Part shown: piece after piece, positions 57,018 through 64,000 of the stretch
Position numbering within the stretch: position 1 is the stretch's first letter
How the letters are laid out: every line of letters begins with the position of its first letter
Assembly: GCF_040783975.1 (NCBI RefSeq)
Contig: NZ_CP160631.1
Location: forward strand, 1,984,001-2,048,000
DNA from: Pantoea sp. Ep11b
GTDB taxonomy: Bacteria > Pseudomonadota > Gammaproteobacteria > Enterobacterales > Enterobacteriaceae
DNA: 64,000 bases
Direction: 5' to 3'
Notes under the pieces: generated by a model
The model's database searches: none
What the model saw: only the letters and a program-made list of their open reading frames with translations
Told to the model about the DNA's origin: nothing
Program-made: the position numbers and the translations under genes

Positions 57018-57944
57018 TTGTCTATCACAGACCAGCAGTTTGTCTGGAATACTGAACATCAGCTGACCGAATCGGTGAGTACCCGCAACGGAACTGAACA
57101 GCGGACCACCTATGGCTATGATGCGTTTGGCCGCCGAAGCTGGAAACGCGATGCTTTTGGTATCACGCGCTTTGTCTGGGAAGGTAATCGCCTGCTGAGT
57201 GAAGAGAGAGGCTCACGCCGGCATATCTGGATTTACGAGGATGACAGCTTTGCTCCGCTGGCGCAGATCAGTCTGCAGCAGGGTGAAATGGAGCACGATG
57301 CACAGATCCACTGGTTTCATAATGATGTCTCAGGTCTGCCACGCGAGCTGACTGGTGCTGACGGCAGTGTAGTCTGGCGAGCCGTCTATCGTGCCTGGGG
57401 TAATACGCTGCGCACAGAGCAGGCAGCAGTGGAGGGTGCAGAGCCGATTTATCAGCCGCTGCGCTATCAGGGCCAGTATTTCGATGCGGAAACAGGTTTG
57501 CACTATAACTGTTTTCGCTATTATGATCCGGATGCGGGCAGGTTTGTGAGTCAGGATCCGATAGGGCTTGCTGGTGGGGTTAACCTTTATCAGTATGCGC
57601 CGAATCCGCTGACATGGATCGATACGCTGGGCTTGAGTAAGTGCAAAGATAGTTTCGAACAGGCTAGAAACAAAGCGTTAAAATGGCTCGAAGAGAGGGG
57701 CTTCAGGGCTGAGAGAGTTAATACCGGAAAATTTGGTGCTACTAAAGGCAAGCCCATAGGAATGACAACTGCTGATGGTAAAACTGGATTTAGAATCGAA
57801 TATGATGACCGTAGCGGTGCTCATATAAATGTATTCAGCGGGAAAGACAAGGGTGAACATTATCTTTTTGAAGCAACAGAATCATCAGTGAAAAGATTAC
57901 AAAAGTTATTTAATTTGCCGTCAAAGCCGTGGAGAACAAAATGA
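57018..57944 (+). pseudogene. displaced Rhs 3' cassette 2 with Ntox21-like tip
   Basis: 308 residues open from a TTG at 57018: about 195 residues of Rhs core, IDTLGL, then a new tip of about 100 residues: FEQARNKALKWLEERGF, GKPIGMTTADGKTGFRIEYD and SGAHINVFSGKDKGEHYLF. The AR..AL...G and ADGK..xR.xxD...GAHIN pattern resembles Ntox21 (CdiA-type nuclease) domains; tentative. There is no start codon with a ribosome-binding site and no N-terminal shell, so it is a silent donor cassette rather than a working gene. The frame is open. Confidence 0.8.
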
Positions 57945-58375
57945 CTCTAGATGAAGAGGTTTTATTGGATGTGAGTAAGTTGAACCCTAGGCCAATCATT
58001 ATTAATGAATGGGAGCCAATTGCGGACATTCTATCAAGTTCATTCAATTGGAAAGGTTCAAAAATAGATTGGAATTCATTAGGGTTACACATTGAAAAGC
58101 CAGTGGACTTTAAATCATCAAAAGTTGACAAGGAAGTTGAAGAGTTTATTGAAAAAAGTGGTTTGAGTAAACTTATAATTTATGCCAAAAATATTTATTA
58201 TGTTAATGACTCTTCGCTTGATTTTGCAGTTTCACTTAACATGGAAAATTTTTCGTCTTTTGTGATCTATGCAATCAACAATATCCCTCAGCATCATTAT
58301 TTTTTCGATGAGAGAGCGAGGTGGTGTTTTGCTATTACTACAGAAGGCTATCTTGATTTAGGTGTTAGAGGTTAG
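57941..58375 (+). CDS. immunity protein for the cassette 2 tip
   Basis: 144 residues starting MTLDEEVLLDVSKLNPRPII. GGAG is 6 bases upstream of the ATG, which overlaps the tip stop (ATGA). Mixed alpha/beta with an acidic middle (KVDKEVEEFIEKSGLSKLII) and a Trp/Phe-rich end (HHYFFDERARWCFAITTEGY). Not assigned to a family. Placement and overlap make it the cognate immunity gene. Confidence 0.7.
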   Translation: MTLDEEVLLDVSKLNPRPIIINEWEPIADILSSSFNWKGSKIDWNSLGLHIEKPVDFKSSKVDKEVEEFIEKSGLSKLIIYAKNIYYVNDSSLDFAVSLNMENFSSFVIYAINNIPQHHYFFDERARWCFAITTEGYLDLGVRG

Positions 58376-58560
58376 TGATTACACTGGTATTTAATTAATT
58401 GCGTGGGATTAGGGTTGTCAGTAATCTCGATAAGCGTATAATACCCAGAGAAAGATAAGCGTTGCATTTTTAATTTGGCACGTAATATTTTGAGTGGGTA
58501 TTAGGCGCAAATGATACAGGGCAATAAGCTTAGCGTTTATTAGGAAGAAATAATACTTTC
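58376..58560 (+). other. AT-rich spacer between cassettes
   Basis: No gene seen. It separates the cassette 2 immunity gene from the next, much-decayed Rhs remnant. Confidence 0.5.
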
Positions 58561-58743
58561 ACTATCATGACCTGGATGCTGACAAGCTTGCAAGCCAGTA
58601 TCCATTGGGACTGGCCGGGAGTGCTGACATTAAAAGTTCACTCTGAATCCACTTTCCTCGTTGACCCGATCGGGTTGAGTAAATATCTTTCAAATAATAA
58701 AAAAAGCATGAAGGCATTAGTGAAAATAATTTACTCAGGTTAG
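58561..58743 (+). pseudogene. heavily decayed Rhs tip junction
   Basis: One frame reads YHDLDADKLASQYPLGLAGS and stops; another gives STFLVDPIGLSKY followed by a short stretch to a stop at 58743. These match [20 protein letters not shown] and SWVDPLGLSK of the Rhs core in order, with decay in between. It is a diverged fifth Rhs remnant whose tip is lost. The bases from 58744 to 58972 contain nothing recognisable. Confidence 0.6.
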
Positions 58744-58972
58744 ATGACTGTAATGCATACATACTAATGCACAGCTAGTCTCGGATTGAAATAAAGATTA
58801 GTTAACAGTTATCAAATTAAATGTTATAAAAAATATGCCCTTAAAGTTGAGGGTGTCCTGTTAAAATTAAAAGTGGCAAATCAGTGGTTTTTCGATAAGA
58901 GTTGCCAAAGGATACGAATTGGAAAGTTTTTTGCAGAATTTTTAATGGCTGATAAAGTCTACGAATAATAAT

Positions 58973-59008
58973 AGCCAGAAGCGTTCTTAACGAACCTTCC
59001 GGCTTTTT
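58973..59008 (+). terminator. terminator before cassette 3
   Basis: AGCCAGAAG and CTTCCGGCT (one mismatch in a 9-base stem) followed by TTTT. Related to the terminator at 56762. Confidence 0.65.
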
Positions 59009-59019
59009 ACCTTCAGCTG

Positions 59020-59075
59020 CTGACTTAGGGCAGCAATGTCTCTAACTGCTGTGTGGCGAGTTGTCTATCACAGAC
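59020..59075 (+). repeat. junction repeat shared by cassettes 2 and 3
   Basis: CTGACTTAGGGCAGCAATGT through GTGGCGAGTTGTCTATCACA and GAC is almost identical to 56977-57032. It immediately precedes the Rhs core in both cassettes. The two cassettes therefore arose by duplication including their upstream junction. Confidence 0.85.
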
Positions 59076-59789
59076 CAGCAGTTTGTCTGGAATACTGAAC
59101 ATCAGCTGACCGAATCGGTGAGTACCCGCAACGGAACTGAACAGCGGACCACCTATGGCTATGATGCGTTTGGCCGCCGAAGCTGGAAACGCGATGCTTT
59201 TCGTATCACGCGCTTCATCCGGGAAGGTAATCGCCTGCTGAGTGAAGAGAGAGGCTCACGTCAGCATATCTGGATTTACGAGGATGACAGCTTTGCTCCG
59301 CTGGCGCAGATCAGTCTGCAGCAGGGTGAAATGGAGCACGATGCACAGATCCACTGGTTTCATAATGATGTCTCAGGTCTGCCACGCGAGCTGACTGGTG
59401 CTGACGGCAGTGTAGTCTGGCGAGCCGTCTATCGTGCCTGGGGTAATACGCTGCGCACAGAGCAGGCAGCAGTGGAGGGTGCAGAGCCGATTTATCAGCC
59501 GCTGCGCTATCAGGGCCAGTATTTCGATGCGGAAACAGGTTTGCACTATAACTGTTTTCGCTATTATGATCCGGATGCGGGCAGGTTTGTGAGCCAGGAC
59601 CCAATAGGGCTTGCTGGTGGGGTTAACCTTTATCAGTATGCGCCGAATCCGCTGAGCTGGGTGGATCCGCTAGGGTTATCAGCAGCTCATCAAAGACGAA
59701 TTCAGGCACAAGGCTCCTCTCTTGAAAGTCTGTTTCATGGAGCCAGGAACATCCCCTTACTGCAGAGGATGCTAAAAAATGATGACTGA
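59061..59789 (+). pseudogene. displaced Rhs 3' cassette 3 with truncated tip
   Basis: Open from a TTG at 59061: the same Rhs core, WVDPLGL, then only 35 residues of tip (SAAHQRRIQAQGSSLESLFH to MLKNDD) before a stop. The core carries substitutions relative to cassette 2 (for example FRITRFIREGN for FGITRFVWEGN). Normal tips have 90-150 residues, so the toxin is truncated. No usable start or N-terminal shell. Confidence 0.8.
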
Positions 59790-60330
59790 GTTGAAAGGTA
59801 AAGTAAATAAATGTGATATAGCACTCAGAAAAGATGCATTTTAAAAGGCAGAGAAGTTTTATAAGTACTGCCAGTAAATGCGGAGGTGGTGATGCTCCTG
59901 TGAGTAAAACATTTATGGTGAAGGACGCTCAGCACGAACGTGTAGATATTGAGATTATTTCTGGGAAAGCATTTTGTGGTAAATATTTTTAATAATTATC
60001 TTGAAGGTGAGGATGTGTATTTAGCGCTTGAGTCTTTTTTAAAAGGTTTGTTATAAACTTTGAAAAACCTGTCGATTGCCCATGTTACAACACTAATTTT
60101 TCAAATGGAAAGCCGTTTATGGATGGCAATCCAATATTTTCAGCGCGAAAAAGTAATGGCGATATTATAAAGGTTGTTTAGACGAAAATGCTGATTCATT
60201 AAGCGAGTATGATAAAGAGGTGAATGGTACTCAAATTCATGTCATAGTTACTAATATTTCTTTTTTAAATTCTATTAAAGAGAAAATTGTTGGCTGGTAT
60301 GGTAGTTAACTATAGAATTCAGGTTCGCAT
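59790..60330 (+). pseudogene. decayed toxin/immunity remains after cassette 3
   Basis: Protein-like pieces in changing frames: SKTFMVKDAQHERVDIEIIS and GKAFCGKYF (about 59900-59990), EDVYLALESFLKGL (about 60012-60053), FEKPVDCPCYNTNFSNGKPF with DGNPIFSARKSNGD (about 60060-60165) and YDKEVNGTQIHVIVTNISFL to GWYGS (about 60208-60309). They read in order as one immunity-like protein with several frameshifts. No family recognised. The bases 60331-60430 hold nothing clear. Confidence 0.5.
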
Positions 60331-60430
60331 ATGATCGCTGCCAGTGGGAGATGAATGCGTCTGATTAGCTATTTATAAAGATTGCCATAGTGGATGAAAA
60401 ATTCTGCACCGATGGACAGGTGAGGAACAC

Positions 60431-60892
60431 CTGTAGATTCAGGCGCAGAAGAACATGTATACGCATGTTAAAAATGATGCCAGCCACAGTGCTCTGAACA
60501 ATCGGACAGTTTCGGTGGGTGCTAATAATGAGACTCGGGTAGAGGGCGATCACACTCTCGTGACTCAGGGAAACAGCAAGACGCTGACAACCGGCAACCG
60601 TACTGAACAGGCTTTTGCTTCTAACACAATTGCAGCCGGAGATACTTTACGGATTGAGTGTGGCCTAAGCGCAATAGAGTTAACTAAAGACGGCGCAATT
60701 AATTTCATTGGCAAAAATTTTAATATTACCGTAGATAATAATGGTGAGATTAACACTAAGGGTGGGCAGTTACATTCAAATCCTGAAGAAGGAAGTGCTG
60801 CAACAATTGCACCGGGTAGCGGACATAAAGATAAAATAAAAAATGAAATTGAAAGCTACTTCTCGTCATCAACAAAAGATAATGAAGGATAA
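60431..60892 (+). pseudogene. 3' fragment of a second vgrG
   Basis: QAQKNMYTHVKNDASHSALN matches the AEKNMDTEVxNN point in VgrG where the beta-helix repeats begin. It continues with SVGANNETRVEGDHTLVTQG-type repeats and a distinct tail (GKDFNIT-like strands and a charged end, YFSSSTKDNEG). The gp27/gp5 part is absent. The gene is followed by an Eag chaperone and a PAAR effector, so this is the leftover of a vgrG-eag-effector island. The 3' part could supply the effector-specific tail if recombined into the intact vgrG. Confidence 0.75.
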
Positions 60893-60955
60893 AAATGGCC
60901 ACCTATACTCTAGGAAGCATCAATTCAATTGCCTGATATATTCAAAGGCAGAACA

Positions 60956-61687
60956 ATGAATCTGTTTACGCTCAGCGAAAATAATGCGAGCGAATTTACA
61001 TTTGTGGTGTCTCGCGCATCTGCTGTCCATGACGATACTGTGCAAAAAGTGGTTGCGAGAATTATTGATGAGATGAGTGTCACTGTTCCCGCTTTCGTAA
61101 ATGTAACATCCCAACTGGTCGAGATAGATAATCTACCCGCTGTTGAGCGTTTTTATCATTTTGATAATGACGGTGTTGAGATCTGGCAAAAAAAATCCAT
61201 TGTTTTACTTGATGATGAGGCCGGGGATAAGAGAATTGTCTGCTATATAGGAACGTGTCCTGGGCGTTTTAGCGATTATTATGCTAAGCAATATCAGGAA
61301 ATCGTTGGCAGTATTAAGTTTAATTCTCTCGAATCTGGCCTTGAGCCGGAACCTGTAGCCGCTGATGCACCGGGGACTTTCTTTTCTTTCGACAACGATA
61401 CTAAAGTGCTTATCGCACATGAAACGGTGACATTACTCTATCAGAATGTTGATTTGAAAAGGGCACTGAATGGCAGTTATCTGTTCTTCGACTCAGCGGG
61501 TAGCCCGTTACATATCGGCGCCTTAAATAATGAAGAACCACTGCGCTATGCATTATGGACATCACCACATAGAAAAAAATCATCTTTAAGAGATATTCCT
61601 GGTGTGGCAAAAGCTTTTAAAGGACCCGCAGATCTCGCCAGCGAACAACAAATCCTTGCGTTTCTTCAGAGACACAAGGATGTATAA
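60956..61687 (+). CDS. Eag-type T6SS effector chaperone (DUF1795)
   Basis: 243 residues. The first 125 residues have the DcrB/DUF1795 fold pattern: FTLSENNASEFTFVVSRAS, VERFYHFDNDGVEIWQKKSI and GTCPGRFSDYYAKQYQEIV. Eag chaperones shield the membrane helices and prePAAR segment of PAAR effectors before loading on VgrG. A second domain follows (about 140-243). The ATG at 60956 has AAGG about 8 bases upstream. It ends 3 bases before its effector gene, which is broken. Confidence 0.85.
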   Translation: MNLFTLSENNASEFTFVVSRASAVHDDTVQKVVARIIDEMSVTVPAFVNVTSQLVEIDNLPAVERFYHFDNDGVEIWQKKSIVLLDDEAGDKRIVCYIGTCPGRFSDYYAKQYQEIVGSIKFNSLESGLEPEPVAADAPGTFFSFDNDTKVLIAHETVTLLYQNVDLKRALNGSYLFFDSAGSPLHIGALNNEEPLRYALWTSPHRKKSSLRDIPGVAKAFKGPADLASEQQILAFLQRHKDV

Positions 61688-61690
61688 ATT

Positions 61691-62967
61691 ATGGCTGAAT
61701 TCAATGCTGCCAGAGATTAGGACGAGATAGCCCATACGGCTTCCAAAGGCTGGATGATCGCTGGTTTAGTAGGTGGTGCAATTCTGGGTGCGGCAGCCGT
61801 TGTTGTGACTGGTGGAGCAGCTCTGGTTGCAGTCTCTGCGGCAGCGGCAGCGGCCGGTGCCTGTGCAGCCGGAGGCGTGGGCGAAGTGCTTGGAAGCATG
61901 TCATGGGCTCCGCGTCATAATACGGGCAAACTGTTATCCGGCTCGCCGAATGTTTTCACCAACAGCAGAGCAGCGATACGTGCACATTTATCCAAAGGCG
62001 ACTGCGATGAGCATAGCGGCTCATCGCAACGGGTTGCTGAAGGATCAGATAAGGTTTTTATCAACAATTTTCCTGACGCTCGCATTGGAGACCGTTTAAC
62101 CTGCAGTGCGGAGATATCTGGCGGTACCAATGTATTTATTGGTGGAGGTAAACTTCAGACTGACGATATCAACCCTGAAATCCCCGGCTGGGTAAACTGG
62201 GTAATGATGGGCATCGGTACTGCTGCCGTTGCGGTCCTGGTTTCACCTGCTATTGCGCTGCTAGGCTTAGCCGGCGCAATGGGCGGCGGTTACGCCGGTA
62301 ATTGGGTCGGTGGCAGACTGTTCGGGGAAGGCTCTGACGGACAAAAATGGTCTATGCTGGCAGGCAGTTTCGTCGGTGGGGCGTTGGGTGGCAAGGGGGG
62401 CATGAAGTTTGATAGTTGGCGTGGAGGTCTGAAAAACAGTGAGACTAATGGTGTTCCTGTCAGCAAAGAGAAGTTTGATGAGATAATCGCTATCCCTAAG
62501 GGAGAAAAGCCGCTGCCGGAAACCTATTTGCCATCAAAATATATAGAGTCCCATACAAAAGAGTTTTCAGAAGGCGCATCAAGGATTTTTGCTAAACTTG
62601 ATTATGAGAAATATGGCATCGGAAAACCGGATGAGTGGTCGGCAGAATTTGTAAGTTCTTCAAAAAAAATGAATAAAATAATTACTGAATCTGATGGTGA
62701 CTTTAACGTTATTTCAGAGAGATTAGGTATTCCTGCGGAACAGTTAGAAAGTGGAAATCTCGTGTGTATTGATTTTATGCCTGGAGAAAAATACATCCAA
62801 AGATTCCAAGTGGCAATGAATGGGGCGCAAGGGATACGGATCCTTTATGGCTTGGTGGAGGAAAACTACCGAATGGTGATTGGGAAGCTGTCATATCGAC
62901 TAAGGGAATGCAAAAGGGTGTCGATTAGGAAGTGTTCGATTTTAAGACTGGAGAAATATATGAGTGA
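61691..62967 (+). pseudogene. prePAAR/PAAR transmembrane effector with nonsense codons and frameshift
   Basis: Starts MAEFNAARD, then TAG (61718-61720), then DEIAHTASKGW. The prePAAR motif AARxxDxxxH is complete apart from the stop falling on one of its x positions. Next come membrane helices (MIAGLVGGAILGAAAVVV), a PAAR domain (PNVFTNSRAAIRAHL, RIGDRLTCSAEISGG), a second helix pair (about 62180-62300) and a toxin from about 62400 (LPSKYIESHTKEFSEGASRI). One G is missing near 62831. The corrected frame reads DPLWLGGGKLPNGDWEAVIS but has TAG at 62926 and ends at TGA 62965. Restart at ATG 61754 (AAAGG upstream) would lack prePAAR. Toxin activity not identified. Confidence 0.85.
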
Positions 62968-63235
62968 CGGAACTTTAATCTTTGTCAGCAAGGGAAACTA
63001 TGCAGTTTTGCAAACTAATGAAGGATTTGTAGTAAGTGTTTTATTTCCTAATTTTTATAAAAACTCTCATTTTGATGTGAGTAAAGATTTTCTGCTGGAT
63101 ATAGACTCTTTGATAAAAGCAAGGGATTTTGAAGCACTCGATCGGTTAGCTGATGATATCAGGAGGAATTACAATGCTTATAAGCCTAAAGAAGTGGCCC
63201 AGGTCAATATGACAGGGAAGGAACTGATAAAGTGA
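62960..63235 (+). CDS. immunity protein of the broken PAAR effector
   Basis: 91 residues, MSDGTLIFVSKGNYAVLQTN to MTGKELIK. GGAG lies 6 bases before the ATG, which overlaps the natural toxin stop. Because of the frameshift in the toxin, the toxin frame now runs on into this gene and would make a 493-residue toxin-immunity fusion, an artefact of decay. The gene itself is intact. No family assigned. Confidence 0.75.
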   Translation: MSDGTLIFVSKGNYAVLQTNEGFVVSVLFPNFYKNSHFDVSKDFLLDIDSLIKARDFEALDRLADDIRRNYNAYKPKEVAQVNMTGKELIK

Positions 63236-63423
63236 ATCGCTCTGAATAAGTGTGCATTGTGATTATTTATTTGTGGTTTTCGCTGCTAAGTACTCATCTT
63301 TTCAATAGTATTCAGTTATTGATTGATGAAAGTCAATATCGCAACAGAAAATAATCATGTTATCTTTTTATTGAAGTGGCACAGGAGCGGATAATTGATT
63401 TTTCAATAATGTAGATTAGTATC

Positions 63424-63681
63424 ATGACCAGGAAAAAATTATTGAAAAACCCCTGGAATTTTATTCTTTATAGGGTTGATGACGAATCATATCTAATGAA
63501 GGTTATGTTCAGTGAAGGTGATTACAAAGTTGATGTCGAAAGATTCTTCATTGTAACTCCATATATTAATTTCCGTTCTATCGATATTGAAATATTAAAA
63601 AATCTTTCGAAAAAAATAAAGGAAGATACAGGGCAGTACGTAATAAATGAAGTTAGCAAGGAAGATTTTGAATTAATATAG
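63424..63681 (+). CDS. small orphan protein, possible immunity gene
   Basis: 85 residues, basic N-terminus (MTRKKLLKNPWNFILYRVDD) and a helical charged C-terminus (LKNLSKKIKEDTGQYVINEV). The ribosome-binding site is weak. Size, low GC and position in a row of immunity genes suggest an orphan immunity protein; the family is not recognised. Bases 63236-63423 and 63682-63823 contain no clear gene. Confidence 0.5.
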   Translation: MTRKKLLKNPWNFILYRVDDESYLMKVMFSEGDYKVDVERFFIVTPYINFRSIDIEILKNLSKKIKEDTGQYVINEVSKEDFELI

Positions 63682-63823
63682 TTTTAAGGTTTTCTATTTG
63701 GTGAATACAAGGTCTGTCTTTGGCTTACTTTATACATTCTGTTTGTAATAAGGTAGGTCCAGTGACTTTTAATCCAAGATCTGCCTTTGCTCTTAAACAA
63801 GAAAAGTGCATGTTGGGTTTATA

Positions 63824-64000
63824 ATGAACAAATAAGAATATACTGCTTTAGACTACATTGATGATGCTATCGATATCACTAATCAAAGAGCCTTAGATAA
63901 GCCTGATTTTACAGTTTTTCAGGTTGCTCTGAAACAACTTGTTTACTTAAAAAAGACATTAACGGGTGAAGAAAATGATAAAAGTGTCCTGCATAACCGC
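63824..64000 (+). pseudogene. Tsi6-like immunity gene with early stop, continues past window
   Basis: Reads MNK, TAA (63833-63835), EYTALDYIDDAIDITNQRAL, then PDFTVFQVALKQLVYLKKTL and DKSVLHNR at the window edge. Spacing and residues (YIDxAI..xx..RL...P.F.V......QL.YL...L......S.LH) resemble Tsi6, the immunity protein for the NADase effector Tse6. The TAA at codon 4 may inactivate it unless translation starts after it. No Tse6-type toxin is adjacent in the window. Confidence 0.6.

Noticed and set aside
61754..63235. A single intact 493-residue PAAR protein
   Set aside because: It omits the true start and prePAAR (behind a TAG) and fuses the toxin to its immunity gene through a frameshift.
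1..64000. tRNA, rRNA, CRISPR array, integrase or insertion-sequence transposase
   Set aside because: None recognised in the window; the ycdX-ycdY island has direct repeats but no recombinase gene or tRNA target.

Overview
The window looks like a chromosomal segment of a Pantoea-like enterobacterium (Erwiniaceae). This rests on recognisable Enterobacterales housekeeping genes (treA, ghrA, ycdX, ycdY, an aldB-type dehydrogenase) with moderately high GC, next to a complete type VI secretion system (T6SS) arranged as in Pantoea and Erwinia. The genus is an inference from gene content, not from a database search.

Layout. 1-5.1 kb: the 5' part of a TonB-dependent siderophore receptor with a Fur box (minus strand), periplasmic trehalase (minus), then ghrA and ycdX (plus). 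5.1-10.1 kb: an AT-richer, badly decayed insertion that separates ycdX from ycdY and ends in a second copy of the last 171 bases of ycdX. It carries a PAAR-fused T6SS toxin with a two-helix membrane immunity protein, plus unrecognised pseudogenes. 10.3-16.5 kb: ordinary metabolic genes (ycdY, a class III CoA-transferase, an EamA exporter, a class I glutamine amidotransferase, a methyltransferase, an aldehyde dehydrogenase). 16.5-17.5 kb: non-coding.

17.5-46.7 kb: the T6SS. The order is a lipoprotein, tssJ, tssK, tssL, tssM, tagF, tssA, tssB, tssC; then hcp with a toxin/immunity cargo pair; then tagH (FHA), a PP2C phosphatase, a periplasmic protein, tagJ, tssE, tssF, tssG, tssH (ClpV), a Ser/Thr kinase and vgrG. 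All thirteen core components are present. The kinase, phosphatase and FHA protein suggest post-translational threonine-phosphorylation control of firing.

46.7-64 kb: the effector armoury. First come a DUF2169 adaptor, a PAAR-like (DUF4150) class 3 lipase and an ankyrin-repeat immunity lipoprotein, followed by a decayed second copy of that immunity gene. Next is a full-length Rhs protein with an HNH/EndoVII-like toxin tip and its immunity gene. Behind it lies a row of displaced Rhs 3' cassettes that repeat about 600 bp of Rhs core but carry different tips and immunity genes, with a SymE-like fragment on the other strand. The window ends with a vgrG 3' fragment, an Eag-type (DUF1795) chaperone, a prePAAR/PAAR effector broken by two stop codons and a frameshift, its intact immunity gene, and a Tsi6-like immunity gene running off the edge.

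The most unusual theme is one putative membrane-damaging toxin family present twice: once fused to a PAAR spike protein (7.0-8.4 kb) and once as a PAAR-less cargo gene directly after hcp (30.1-31.1 kb). Each copy is followed by an overlapping gene for a two-helix membrane immunity protein.
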